In this document: positions 1-11,130 of the stretch, in pieces
How the letters are laid out: every line of letters begins with the position of its first letter
How positions within the stretch are numbered: position 1 is the stretch's first letter
DNA from: Enhygromyxa salina
Lineage (GTDB): Bacteria > Myxococcota_A > Polyangia > Nannocystales > Nannocystaceae
Direction: 5' to 3'
Assembly: GCF_002994635.1 (NCBI RefSeq)
Contig: NZ_PVNL01000063.1
Coordinates: 1 to 52,925 of the forward strand
Length of the DNA: 52,925 nucleotides
Notes under the pieces: model-generated
Database searches by the model: none
What the model saw: only the letters and a program-made list of their open reading frames with translations
What the model was told of the DNA's origin: nothing
Position numbers and translations under genes: made by a program

Positions 1-108
1 CCCCCGCGCGAGCCGGACCCGATCGGCCCCCCGAGCGAGCCCGATCCGATTCGGTTTCCCCGCGATCCGTCACCGACGCCCACCCCCACCGAGGTGCCCC
101 AAATTTAA
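1..108 (+). CDS. C-terminal end of an upstream gene (partial, proline-rich)
   Basis: Frame 1 is open from the window edge to a TAA at 106-108 and encodes 35 residues dominated by Pro, Asp, Glu and Ser-Pro/Thr-Pro pairs. Such Pro-rich tails are common at the end of myxobacterial surface or regulatory proteins. The rest of the gene lies outside the window, so no function can be given. Codon third positions are GC-rich, like the genes around it. Confidence 0.4.
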   Translation, partial: PPREPDPIGPPSEPDPIRFPRDPSPTPTPTEVPQI

Positions 109-117
109 CGGATAGAT

Positions 118-375
118 CTAGCGGATGAAGCGCTGCCACATGCCGTAGCCCTCGGAGACTGGGCCGCGGGGCCGCGACAGCAACACGATCGCGCTGCCGG
201 CCGCGGTCGCCAACGCGCTGGCGATCGCGTCGGCGCCGAGTACCCACGGCGCGACCGCCACCGCCCCTCGGGGGTGTCTGGGCCCATCTTCATGTTTGTC
301 TGATTGATCTGGATCCGGCGTCGGCCGGGTGACCCCGCGTCTCGACATGGCGTCGCTGACCATGCTCAACAACAT
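118..375 (-). CDS. Small hypothetical protein with one membrane span
   Basis: This 85-codon ORF runs convergently toward the partial gene at the left edge. The C-terminal half has one hydrophobic stretch (APWVLGADAIASALATAAG) followed by a short basic tail; the N-terminal half is polar and low in complexity. I see no recognisable domain and no convincing ribosome binding site before the ATG at 375. It may be a real small membrane protein or a chance ORF in GC-rich DNA. Confidence 0.25.
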   Translation of the reverse strand: MLLSMVSDAMSRRGVTRPTPDPDQSDKHEDGPRHPRGAVAVAPWVLGADAIASALATAAGSAIVLLSRPRGPVSEGYGMWQRFIR

Positions 376-539
376 AGCAGCATTGCAGCGAGCGTGCCGG
401 ACTCGTTGGTCTGAGGTGACGCGGGTCCGCGGCTCGCCGGGCGTGGCGCGGGCGTGTCGGAATCGCACGTGTGTGGTTCAGATCGATACGATCCCGATCG
501 AGCTGCCCCGCGCCAGGCCCCAGATTGTGAACTGACATC

Positions 540-1136
540 ATGGGTTCGACATTTGCATTGGCGGGTGGCGTGGCCCAGCTGTTCCCCGCCTCGGTCAACT
601 TTCGCGTGCGCGCGAGCTTGTGGACCCTGGCGATCGGCGCGGTGGTGCTCTCGATCGTTGCGGTGGCGTCGTCGCGCTCGGACTGGTCGACGGGTCAGGG
701 CCGGGCCACGGCGCAACCAGTGCAGTTTAGCCATGCGCACCACGTCGGCGGGGTTGGGATCGATTGTCGCTATTGCCACCGCTCGGTCGACACCGAGGCG
801 TTCGCGGGCATGCCGTCAACCCAGACCTGCATGCACTGTCACTCGCAGCTGTGGACGGAGGCCGCCATGCTCGCGCCCGTCCGTCAGAGCTGGGCCAACG
901 GACGGCCGCTGCGCTGGCGCAGAGTCCATGACCTACCCGACTTCGCCTACTTTGATCACGGCGCTCACGTCCAGGCCGAGGTCGCGTGCTCGACCTGCCA
1001 CGGGGAGGTCGAGCGCATGGCCCTGACGGTCCAGGCCGCGCCGCTGACGATGCGCTGGTGCGTCGATTGCCACGCCGACCTGCCCGCGCGCTACGGGCTG
1101 CCGGCCCAGCTCAGCTGCAGCACCTGTCACCGCTGA
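540..1136 (+). CDS. actA: Alternative complex III pentahaem cytochrome c subunit ActA
   Basis: ActA carries electrons within alternative complex III (ACIII), which oxidises quinol and passes electrons to the terminal oxidase or cytochrome c. The 198-residue protein has one N-terminal membrane span (about residues 25-45) and then five CxxCH haem sites (CRYCH, CMHCH, CSTCH, CVDCH, CSTCH), the number known for ActA of Rhodothermus and Flavobacterium. The haem domain would face the periplasm. It is the first gene of a 14-gene run on the same strand in which most later junctions overlap, so it probably sets transcription of the operon. The ATG at 540 is the only good start before the membrane span. 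Confidence 0.92.
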   Translation: MGSTFALAGGVAQLFPASVNFRVRASLWTLAIGAVVLSIVAVASSRSDWSTGQGRATAQPVQFSHAHHVGGVGIDCRYCHRSVDTEAFAGMPSTQTCMHCHSQLWTEAAMLAPVRQSWANGRPLRWRRVHDLPDFAYFDHGAHVQAEVACSTCHGEVERMALTVQAAPLTMRWCVDCHADLPARYGLPAQLSCSTCHR

Positions 1137-1146
1137 ATCGCTCGTG

Positions 1147-3963
<2,817 letters not shown>

Positions 3964-5289
3964 GTGGACGCGAGCCAGAGCATGAGCACGATCACCGCCG
4001 CGATCACCGGCTGGGTCCGTGATCCGCAGCGCAAGCTCGCGTGGCGGGTGGCCATGGGCATCGCCTCGCTCGGCGTGCTGGTGCTGTTTGTGGCGATCGG
4101 GTGGCTGTTCGTGGCCGGCGTCGGTGTATGGGGCGTCGGCTCTCCGGTCAGCTGGGGCATCGCGATCTCGAGCTTCGTGTGGTGGATCGGCATCGGCCAC
4201 GCGGGCACGTTGATCTCGGCGATCTTGCTGCTGTGTCGCCAGCGCTGGCGCAACCCGATCAACCGGTTCGCCGAAGCCATGACTCTGGTTGCGATCGTGT
4301 GCGCGGCCATGTACCCGCTGCTTCACCTCGGCCGGCCCGAGTACTTCTACTGGCTGATCCCCTACCCCTCGACCTACGCCTACTGGCCGCAATTTCGCAG
4401 CCCGCTGGTCTGGGACATGTTTGCGATCGGGACCTACGGCGTGGTCTCGCTCGCGTTTTGGTACCTGGGCTTGATCCCCGATCTCGCGACCATGCGCGAC
4501 CGCGCCACGGGCCGACGCGCGCGCGTGTGGGCCTTGCTCGCGCTCGGGTGGCGCGGCTCGGCGACCCAGTGGTTCCACCATCGTCAGGCCTACAACCTAC
4601 TCGCGGGCCTGGCCACGGCGCTGGTCGTCAGCGTGCACTCGGTCGTCAGCTTCGACTTCGCCGTCACGCTGCTGCCCGGCTGGCACAGCACCGTGTTCCC
4701 GGTCTACTTCGTGGCCGGGGCGCTGTACTCGGGCATGACCATGCTCTTGATCCTGCTGATCCCGCTGCGGGCTTGGTTTGGGCTGCACGACTTCGTTCGC
4801 CCACGCCACATCGAGCTGTGCGCCAGGCTGGTCCTGGTCGCCGGGTTGTTCACGGCCTACGGGTACTTCGCGGAGCAGCTGTTCGGCTGGTACGCCGGCG
4901 ATCTCAGCAGCGTGGCGCTGGTCCGCTCGCACTCGTTCGGCCACTCGGCGCCGCTGTACTGGACCGTGATCGCGCTGAACGTCGGGCTGCTTCAGCTGCT
5001 GTGGGTTGCCCGGGTGCGCCGCAACACCTGGGCACTGTTCTCTATCGCGGTGGGGATCAACGTGGGCATGTGGCTCGAGCGCTACCTGATCGTGATCGAC
5101 TCGCTCGAGCGCGGGTTCTTGCCGTCGGGGTGGGGCGAGTACACCGCGACGATCTGGGACTGGGCCACGCTGCTCGGCAGCTTTGGACTGTTCGCCGCCT
5201 TCATGCTGCTGTTCATCCGCTTCGTGCCGATGATCTCGATGACCGAGATGCGCGAGCTGTTGGTCGAGGACGACGGCGATGCCGGTTGA
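3964..5289 (+). CDS. actC: Alternative complex III membrane subunit ActC (NrfD/PsrC-like)
   Basis: ActC is the NrfD-like integral membrane subunit of ACIII and is thought to hold the quinol site next to ActB. The 441-residue product has about ten hydrophobic segments, with His- and Trp-rich turns (WWIGIGHAGTLISA, FHHRQAYNLL) typical of the family. The first codon after the ActB stop is GTG at 3964, with no gap; an ATG at 3982 is an alternative. The 3' end overlaps actD by 11 bp, which suggests translational coupling. Confidence 0.92.
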   Translation: MDASQSMSTITAAITGWVRDPQRKLAWRVAMGIASLGVLVLFVAIGWLFVAGVGVWGVGSPVSWGIAISSFVWWIGIGHAGTLISAILLLCRQRWRNPINRFAEAMTLVAIVCAAMYPLLHLGRPEYFYWLIPYPSTYAYWPQFRSPLVWDMFAIGTYGVVSLAFWYLGLIPDLATMRDRATGRRARVWALLALGWRGSATQWFHHRQAYNLLAGLATALVVSVHSVVSFDFAVTLLPGWHSTVFPVYFVAGALYSGMTMLLILLIPLRAWFGLHDFVRPRHIELCARLVLVAGLFTAYGYFAEQLFGWYAGDLSSVALVRSHSFGHSAPLYWTVIALNVGLLQLLWVARVRRNTWALFSIAVGINVGMWLERYLIVIDSLERGFLPSGWGEYTATIWDWATLLGSFGLFAAFMLLFIRFVPMISMTEMRELLVEDDGDAG

Positions 5290-5824
5290 GCCCACGGGGG
5301 CGGCGCTGGTCGCCGAGTTTGATGCCGCGGCGGCCCTGATCGCGGCCACGCGGCGGCTCGTGGACGCGGGCTACGTGCACGTCGAAGCCTACGCGCCGGT
5401 CTACCTCGAGGGCCTGATCACCGCGCTGCCCGAGCCGCCCACGCGACGGCGAATCCCCGCGCTGGCGTTGCTCGGCGGGCTGCTCGGCGGCGGCCTGATG
5501 TTCGGGTTTCAGGGGTGGGCGTCGGCGGTCGACTGGGAGCTCAATGTCGGCGGGCGCCCTGAATTCTCGTGGCCCGCGTTCATCATCCCCAGCTTCGAGT
5601 GCGTGATCTTGGCGGCCTCGCTGACAGTGTTTCTCGCCGCGCTCGCGCTTGGGGATATGCCCCGACCGCACCACCCGATCTTCGCGCTGCCGGGGTTCGA
5701 GCGGGCCAGCGACGATCGCTTCTTTCTGTCCGTTGGCGTCGAGGACCCGCGCTTCGATCCGGTCCGGACCCGCGAGCTGCTCGAGGATCTCGAGCCCCTG
5801 GTGATCCATGAGCTACACGTCTGA
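5279..5824 (+). CDS. actD: Alternative complex III membrane subunit ActD (DUF3341)
   Basis: ActD is a small two-span membrane subunit of ACIII. The 181-residue protein begins with the family's alpha/beta N-terminal domain (AATRRLVDAGYVHVEAYAPVY), followed by two membrane spans (about residues 60-80 and 105-125) and a C-terminal segment containing the DMPRPHHP turn and an FFLSVGVED strand characteristic of DUF3341. It overlaps actC at the 5' end and actE at the 3' end by 17 bp. Confidence 0.88.
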   Translation: MPVEPTGAALVAEFDAAAALIAATRRLVDAGYVHVEAYAPVYLEGLITALPEPPTRRRIPALALLGGLLGGGLMFGFQGWASAVDWELNVGGRPEFSWPAFIIPSFECVILAASLTVFLAALALGDMPRPHHPIFALPGFERASDDRFFLSVGVEDPRFDPVRTRELLEDLEPLVIHELHV

Positions 5825-6365
5825 GGCCTGGGCAATCGCAGCTGCCGCGCTGCTGTTGAGCTGCGCGCAGGACGAGCTGGTCGACCAGCCCCGCTACGAG
5901 CCGCTCGAGGCCAGCGCGTGGTTCGATGACGGCAGCTCGGCCCGCCCGCCGATCCCCGGCACGATCCCCCACGGCCACCTGCCAGCCGGGTTCGAGCCGC
6001 CCGAGCGGGTCACCGCGGCCGCGCTCGAGCGAGGGCGCCGCGATTACGCGATTCTCTGTACGCCGTGCCACGGCCAGCTGGGCGACGGCGACGGCATGGC
6101 CGTGCGCCGCGGGTTTCCCCGACCGGCGCCGTTCACCGATCCGCGACTGCGGGCGGCCTCACTCGACGAGCTGATCGAGGGCATCGGCCACGGCGAGGCG
6201 AGCACGCTCGCGTTCGATGCGTACCTCGATCCGCTGGCGCGCTGGCGCGTCGCTCAGTGGATCCGCGTGCTGCAGCTCAGCCAGCACGTGCCGGTCGAGC
6301 GGCTCGGGCCCGAGCAGCGCCGCGAGCTCGAGGCCCTCGATGACAGCTCGGGAGGTGCACGGTGA
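5808..6365 (+). CDS. actE: Alternative complex III monohaem cytochrome c lipoprotein ActE
   Basis: ActE is the monohaem cytochrome c subunit of ACIII, anchored by a lipid. The 185-residue protein has a short signal peptide ending in LLLSC (Cys about residue 19), a linker, and one haem site CTPCH near residue 87 within a class I cytochrome c fold. A Met after GLGDG-type loop residues (GDGDGM) and a later region could give the axial ligand; I did not assign it. The start at 5808 lies inside actD and the stop overlaps the GTG of actF (GTGA). Confidence 0.88.
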   Translation: MSYTSEAWAIAAAALLLSCAQDELVDQPRYEPLEASAWFDDGSSARPPIPGTIPHGHLPAGFEPPERVTAAALERGRRDYAILCTPCHGQLGDGDGMAVRRGFPRPAPFTDPRLRAASLDELIEGIGHGEASTLAFDAYLDPLARWRVAQWIRVLQLSQHVPVERLGPEQRRELEALDDSSGGAR

Positions 6366-7339
6366 GCGCCGCGCTGGTCCGGGCGTGGTTGATCGGCTGG
6401 CAGCTGGGCCTGGGCCTGAGCCTGGGCTGCCTGGTGGTCTTGATGCTTCACCAGCTCGTCGACGGCCGCTGGAACCGGCCGATCCTGCCGCTGCTCGAGG
6501 GCGGGGCTCGCAGCTTGCCAGTGTGGGCCCTGGGCCTGATCCCGATCGCGCTTGGGACCGAGGCCGTGTACCCGTGGACCGGCGTCGAATTCCAAGACGC
6601 CACCTACCTGCACACTCGCGGGTTCGTGGTCCGGTCGGTCGTCACGCTCTCGATCTGGTCGGGCCTCGCGCTGGCCCTGACCCGCGCGCCCCGGCGTCGG
6701 CGTCAGGGCCTGTCGGCGGTCGGGCTGATCGCGGTGTTCATCAGCGGGACCGTGAGCACGATCGACTGGCTGAGCTCGCTCGATCCAGGCTTCAGCTCGA
6801 GCATGTTCGGGCTGTACGTGCTGATCACTCGGGTCGTCGCGGCGCTGTGCATCGTCGTGGTGCTCGCGGTCCGGCGCGGCGAGCTCGAGCCCGAGCTCGC
6901 CCACGACCTCGGCACCCTGCTGCTGAGCGCCACGCTGCTGTGGGCCTACATCTCGTTCTCGCAATTTTTGTTGGTGTGGTCGGCCGACCTCCCCGGCCAG
7001 GCCGCCTGGTACCTCGCGCGCAACCATGGCCCGTGGCTGGCGTTGATATGCGTGGTTGCGGGCGTCTCACTGTTGATCGCCATCCCTGCTTTGCTGATGC
7101 GCGCGGTCAAGCGCCACCCCGCGCGCCTCGCCAGCGTCGCCGCGCTGCTGTTGGTCGCCCACCTGCTCGAGCTGTACTGGCTCGTGCTGCCAGCGGCTCC
7201 ACTCGCCGACGCCGCGCTACCGGTGTTTGGCTGGCTCGACGCCGTGATCCCCGCGGCCGTCGCTGCAGCCTGGGTGGCGCTGACCCGCGCGCTGTCGCGG
7301 TGGCCAACCCACAACCAGGAGCACAGCCGCCATGTCTGA
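6362..7339 (+). CDS. actF: Alternative complex III membrane subunit ActF
   Basis: ActF is the second large membrane subunit of ACIII and a distant, shorter relative of ActC. The 325-residue product is almost entirely hydrophobic with about nine or ten spans. The WTG..FQDATYLHTRGFVVRS loop after the second/third span matches the family (known ActF proteins carry a K/YLN..FF.R equivalent). The start is a GTG overlapping the actE stop, so translation is probably coupled. It ends 8 bp inside the next gene. Confidence 0.85.
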   Translation: MSAALVRAWLIGWQLGLGLSLGCLVVLMLHQLVDGRWNRPILPLLEGGARSLPVWALGLIPIALGTEAVYPWTGVEFQDATYLHTRGFVVRSVVTLSIWSGLALALTRAPRRRRQGLSAVGLIAVFISGTVSTIDWLSSLDPGFSSSMFGLYVLITRVVAALCIVVVLAVRRGELEPELAHDLGTLLLSATLLWAYISFSQFLLVWSADLPGQAAWYLARNHGPWLALICVVAGVSLLIAIPALLMRAVKRHPARLASVAALLLVAHLLELYWLVLPAAPLADAALPVFGWLDAVIPAAVAAAWVALTRALSRWPTHNQEHSRHV

Positions 7340-7670
7340 GTCGCCGCGCTACGAGCGGTCCGATCTATCTCGCCGGGGCTTGCTCGCGGGCATCGCGAGC
7401 TGGCTCGGGTGCCTGCTGTTCGCCGCGGGTGTGTCGCTGACGCTGCTGCGGATCTGGTGGCCGACTCCGCGTTCGGACGGACGCTCGTCCGTGCCCGAAC
7501 AAGCTGATCTGGCCGCCACGCGGGCCGCCGTCGAGGCCGAGTGGCACGCGCGGGCGACCAGCTACGCGTGGGTCGACCGCGAGGCCGGCATCGCCCGAAT
7601 CCCCGTAGCCGAGGCCGCCGAGCGGATCCGGGCCGGGGCCGGGGCCGACCTCGCCGAGGCGAATCCATGA
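7332..7670 (+). CDS. Small one-span protein between actF and coxB
   Basis: This 112-residue protein has an Arg-rich N-terminus, one membrane span (about residues 20-43) and a periplasmic tail ending in SYAWVDREAGIARIPVAEA. Short proteins with this 'YxWVDRxxGxxRIPI' tail are, from memory, found in respiratory operons beside cytochrome oxidase genes; their role is not established. It overlaps actF by 8 bp and coxB by 4 bp, so it is made with both complexes and may help join them or help assembly. The SRRGLLAG stretch could be read as a Tat-like motif, but no cofactor site is visible. Confidence 0.75.
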   Translation: MSESPRYERSDLSRRGLLAGIASWLGCLLFAAGVSLTLLRIWWPTPRSDGRSSVPEQADLAATRAAVEAEWHARATSYAWVDREAGIARIPVAEAAERIRAGAGADLAEANP

Positions 7671-8308
7671 CGCCACCCACCCCCACCGCCGCGCGCTTCG
7701 AGCTGCTGTTTTGGTCGCTCACCGCGATCTGCAGCTTCGTCACGCTGGTCGTCCTGATTGCGATGGTCGGCCTCGTGCTTCGTTTTCACCACGCGCGCGA
7801 TCGCGGCGACGCCGAGCCCATTCGCCACCACAATCGCTACGAGGTCGCCTGGACCGTGGTGACCTTCGCCGTGTTCGCCGGCATGTTCGTGTTTGGGGCC
7901 CTCGCGTTTCGCGAGCTCGACGCCGACACGCGCGAGACCGAGTCCCCGCTCGAGGTCAGCGTCACCGCCAAGCGCTGGATGTGGAAGTTCGACCACGCTG
8001 ACGGCCCCCGGGAGATCGACGCCCTGCATGTGCCCGCGGGTCGCCCGATCCGCCTGAGCATGATCAGCGAAGACGTGATCCACAGCTTCTTCGTGCCCAA
8101 GTTTCGTCTCAAGCACGACGTGCTGCCCGGCCGCGCGAGCACGCTGGTGTTTCGGGTCGACACGCCCGGCAACTATCAGCTGCTGTGCGCCGAGTACTGC
8201 GGGCTCGACCACTCGCGCATGCGCGGTCGGGTGGTGGTCATGACCCCGGACGACTACACCGCGTGGCGGTCGCGCCGGTCCAGCCAGCCCGAGGGAGACA
8301 CGCCATGA
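7667..8308 (+). CDS. coxB: Cytochrome c oxidase subunit II (CuA)
   Basis: Subunit II accepts electrons at a binuclear CuA centre. The 213-residue protein has two N-terminal spans (about 12-40 and 60-85) and a cupredoxin domain. All CuA ligands are present: His139, Cys174, Glu176, Cys178, His182 and Met185 (CAEYC..DHSRM). There is no C-terminal cytochrome c domain, so electrons must come from the ACIII haem subunits or a separate carrier. The ATG at 7667 overlaps the stop of the preceding gene and the stop overlaps the coxA start, both as ATGA. Confidence 0.95.
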   Translation: MTPPTPTAARFELLFWSLTAICSFVTLVVLIAMVGLVLRFHHARDRGDAEPIRHHNRYEVAWTVVTFAVFAGMFVFGALAFRELDADTRETESPLEVSVTAKRWMWKFDHADGPREIDALHVPAGRPIRLSMISEDVIHSFFVPKFRLKHDVLPGRASTLVFRVDTPGNYQLLCAEYCGLDHSRMRGRVVVMTPDDYTAWRSRRSSQPEGDTP

Positions 8309-9948
8309 CCGCCACCGATCCGCCCCCGACCCTGCGCACCGCGAGCGTCGTCAAGGCGTGGCTCACGACCACCGACCACAAGCGCATCGCCCTGCTCTAC
8401 CTGGTCACGATCCTCGGGTTCTTCGTGCTCGCCTCCCTCGCGATCGCCGTGGTCCGCGTCGAGCTGCTGACCCCCGAGGGCGACGTCGTCAGCGCCGAGA
8501 CCTACAACCGCCTGTTCACCCTCCACGGCATCGTGATGGTGTGGTTCTTCTTGATCCCCGCGATCCCCACCGTGCTCGGCAACTACCTGCTGCCGCTGAT
8601 GCTCGGCGCGCGCGAGCTGGCGTTCCCGCGCCTGAACCTGGCCAGCTGGTACGTGTTCGTGGCCGGCGGTCTGGTCGCGCTCACGGCCATGATCCGCGGC
8701 GGGCTCGACACGGGCTGGACCTTCTACGCCCCCTACTCGACCCGCTTCTCCGAGGGCCACGTGGTCCTGACGGTGATCGGCATCTTCCTGGCCGGAGTCT
8801 CGTCGATCTTCACTGGCTTGAATTTCATCGTCACCACCCACCAGCTGCGCGCCCCGGGGCTGAGCTGGTTTCGGCTGCCGCTGTTCGTGTGGGCCAACTA
8901 CGCGACCTCGGTGATCTTCGTGCTCGCGACCCCGGTGCTCGGCATGACCTTGCTGCTCGTGGCGATCGAGCGGCTGCTCAGCATCGGCATCTTCGACCCC
9001 GATCGCGGCGGTGACCCGCTGTTGTTCCAGCACTTTTTTTGGTTCTACTCGCACCCAGCCGTGTACATCATGATCCTCCCGGGCATGGGGGTGGTCAGCG
9101 AGGTCATCACCTGCTTCTCGCGCCGCGTGATCTTTGGCTACCGCTACGTCGCCTACTCGTCGCTGGCGATCGCCGTGGTCGGGTTCTTCGTGTGGGGCCA
9201 CCACATGTTCGTGAGCGGCCAGTCGGCGCTCGGCAGCTTGCTGTTCAGCGTGCTGAGCTTCATGGTCGCGGTGCCCTCTGCGATCAAGGTGTTTAGCTGG
9301 CTGGCCACCCTCTACCGCGGGCGCATTCACCTGTACACGCCGATGCTCTACGCGCTCGGGGTCGTCGCGCTGTTCACGATCGGCGGGCTGACCGGGCTGT
9401 TCCTCGCGACCTTGGCCGTCGACGTTCACCTGCATGACACCTACTTTGTCATCGCTCACTTTCACTACATCATGGTCGGCGGCATGGTGATGGCCTTCCT
9501 CGGGGGCCTGCACTTTTGGTGGCCGAAGATCACCGGTCGCATGTATAGCGAGCGCTCGGGCAAGGTCGCCGCAATTGCGATCTTCGTCGGCTTCAACCTG
9601 ACCTTCTTTCCGCAATTCATGCTCGGCGTAGACGGCATGCCCCGGCGCTACCACAGCTACCCGGACTCGTATACCGCGCTCAATGTCGTGTCGTCGTGCG
9701 GAGCCGTGTTGTTGGCCGTGGGCTACCTGCTGCCCCTGGTCTACCTGCTCGCCTCGCTCCGCCGGCCCCGCGACGCTGGCGACAACCCCTGGGCCGCGAC
9801 CGGGCTCGAGTGGCGGACCAGCTCACCGCCGCCTCCCGACAATTTCGAGGTCCAGCCAACGGTCGAGTCTCCAGCCTACGACTACGCCTCGATGCCCGTC
9901 CGGATCCCCGACTGGATCCCCGAGCAAGCCGCGAGGGACCCCGCGTGA
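8305..9948 (+). CDS. coxA: Cytochrome c oxidase subunit I, A2-type
   Basis: This is the catalytic subunit that reduces oxygen and pumps protons. The 547-residue protein has twelve spans. Haem a ligands are His74 and His387, the haem a3 ligand is His385, and CuB ligands are His250, His299 and His300; Tyr254 is placed for the His-Tyr crosslink. The K-channel Lys328 is present. The D-channel glutamate is absent and the sequence reads YSHPAVY, the YS signature of A2-type oxidases such as the Rhodothermus and Thermus caa3 enzymes. The usual D-channel entry Asp in GAxDMAFPR is Glu104 here. The start at 8305 overlaps coxB. Confidence 0.96.
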   Translation: MTATDPPPTLRTASVVKAWLTTTDHKRIALLYLVTILGFFVLASLAIAVVRVELLTPEGDVVSAETYNRLFTLHGIVMVWFFLIPAIPTVLGNYLLPLMLGARELAFPRLNLASWYVFVAGGLVALTAMIRGGLDTGWTFYAPYSTRFSEGHVVLTVIGIFLAGVSSIFTGLNFIVTTHQLRAPGLSWFRLPLFVWANYATSVIFVLATPVLGMTLLLVAIERLLSIGIFDPDRGGDPLLFQHFFWFYSHPAVYIMILPGMGVVSEVITCFSRRVIFGYRYVAYSSLAIAVVGFFVWGHHMFVSGQSALGSLLFSVLSFMVAVPSAIKVFSWLATLYRGRIHLYTPMLYALGVVALFTIGGLTGLFLATLAVDVHLHDTYFVIAHFHYIMVGGMVMAFLGGLHFWWPKITGRMYSERSGKVAAIAIFVGFNLTFFPQFMLGVDGMPRRYHSYPDSYTALNVVSSCGAVLLAVGYLLPLVYLLASLRRPRDAGDNPWAATGLEWRTSSPPPPDNFEVQPTVESPAYDYASMPVRIPDWIPEQAARDPA

Positions 9949-10568
9949 GCGCCCACGCCAAGCCTGGCGATCGCGTGCGCGAGCCGTTCGCCGATCCCGG
10001 CCATCAGCGAGACAGCGCCGTGCTCGGGATCTGGACCTTCCTCGCCCAGGAGCTGGTGTTCTTCGCGGCGCTGTTCAGCTACTACGCCTCGCAGCGGCTG
10101 CGCACGCCCGAGGCCTTCGCCGCCGGCTCGCGCGAGTGCGACTGGCGGCTCGGCGTGGCCATGACCGCGCTCCTGCTGACCAGCGGCGCCACGGTCGTGA
10201 TCGCCTCGCGATCCGCCGCGCTCCAGCGGCGCGCGTCGCTGGTCGCGGCGCTGGGTCTCACCCTCGCTCAGGGGCTCGGGTTCTTGGTGATCAAGGCCGT
10301 CGAGTACCGCGAGCACCTCGGCCACGGCCAGACCCCGTGGGTGGCTGACCCCGTGGGCTCATTTTGGTCGGTCTACTACGTGCTCACGGCCTTTCACGCG
10401 CTCCACGTCCTGGCCGGGCTCGCGGTCTTCGCCGCGTTGATCGTGGCCGCGCTTCGCAGGCGGGTGCGCAGCAACACCGTGCTCGGCTGCGCGCTGTACT
10501 GGCACTTCGTCGATGTCGTGTGGATCTTCTTGTTTCCGCTGCTCTATCTGATCGACCCCCAGCCATGA
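9945..10568 (+). CDS. coxC: Cytochrome c oxidase subunit III
   Basis: Subunit III stabilises the oxidase and its proton uptake. The 207-residue product starts at a GTG overlapping the coxA stop. Motifs seen are GIWTFLAQELVFFAALF near the start, EYREH in the middle (equivalent to the conserved EY/FxEH) and the C-terminal YWHFVDVVWIFLF, all family hallmarks. Five spans are visible, so it is the short five-span form that lacks the first two helices of the seven-span subunit III. Confidence 0.93.
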   Translation: MSAHAKPGDRVREPFADPGHQRDSAVLGIWTFLAQELVFFAALFSYYASQRLRTPEAFAAGSRECDWRLGVAMTALLLTSGATVVIASRSAALQRRASLVAALGLTLAQGLGFLVIKAVEYREHLGHGQTPWVADPVGSFWSVYYVLTAFHALHVLAGLAVFAALIVAALRRRVRSNTVLGCALYWHFVDVVWIFLFPLLYLIDPQP

Positions 10569-10852
10569 GCGAGCCCGCCACCACCCACCCCAGCGTCAGG
10601 GTCACGCTCGCGACCCTGGGCGCCCTGCTGGCCCTGACCGTTCTGACCACGGCGCTCGCGTTCGCGCCGCTCGGCGCCGCGTGGCACCTGATCGCCGCGC
10701 TCGGCCTCGCGGCCCTGAAGGCCAGCTTGGTCGCCGCGATCTACATGCACCTCGCCCGCGAGCCGCGCCTGGTTCACGCGGTGGCGCTGGCTGGGCTCGG
10801 GTGGCTGCTGTTGCTGCTCACGGGCGTGCTCGCCGAGCTTGCAGCCCGCTAA
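10565..10852 (+). CDS. coxD: Cytochrome c oxidase subunit IV-like protein
   Basis: This 95-residue protein has three hydrophobic spans and the ALKASLVAAIYMHL segment typical of the bacterial COX4/CyoD-like 'caa(3)-type oxidase subunit IV' family, where Lys sits inside the second helix. It overlaps coxC by 4 bp and closes the operon. Its 3' end overlaps the convergent RRM gene by 4 bp, so no terminator fits between them; termination must occur inside the opposing gene or not at all. Confidence 0.85.
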   Translation: MSEPATTHPSVRVTLATLGALLALTVLTTALAFAPLGAAWHLIAALGLAALKASLVAAIYMHLAREPRLVHAVALAGLGWLLLLLTGVLAELAAR

Positions 10853-11130
10853 TCACAGCGGCCGTGGCGACCGCGGCGGGAGACCTGGTGCTCGGCCTCG
10901 TTGACGCGGAGCGTGCGGCCATCACACACCTTGCCGTTGAGCTCGACGATCGCGTTGGCTGCCTCGGCGAGCGACGCCATCGTCACGAACGCATACCCAC
11001 GCGGTCGGCCTGTTTCGCGATCTTTGACGATACAGACCTCGACGACCTCACCGATGCCGTCGAAGTGCTGGCGGATCGTGTCCTCTGTGATGTCACAGGA
11101 CAGATTGCCTACGTAGAGTCGCTTACTCAT
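10849..11130 (-). CDS. RRM-domain RNA-binding protein
   Basis: A single RNA recognition motif fills this 93-residue protein. RNP2 is LYVGNL (residues 5-10) and RNP1 is RGYAFVTM (about 44-51), with the aromatic residues that stack on RNA. The last dozen residues are Arg/His/Gly-rich and may add nonspecific RNA contacts. Such stand-alone RRM proteins resemble those of cyanobacteria and delta-proteobacteria, often linked to cold response or mRNA handling; the target here is unknown. It is convergent with coxD. Confidence 0.9.
   Translation of the reverse strand: MSKRLYVGNLSCDITEDTIRQHFDGIGEVVEVCIVKDRETGRPRGYAFVTMASLAEAANAIVELNGKVCDGRTLRVNEAEHQVSRRGRHGRCD

Noticed and set aside
8254..9654. Minus-strand ORF opposite coxA
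   Set aside because: His/Gln/Asp/Glu-rich translation is the usual antisense of a membrane protein gene; coxA is certain.
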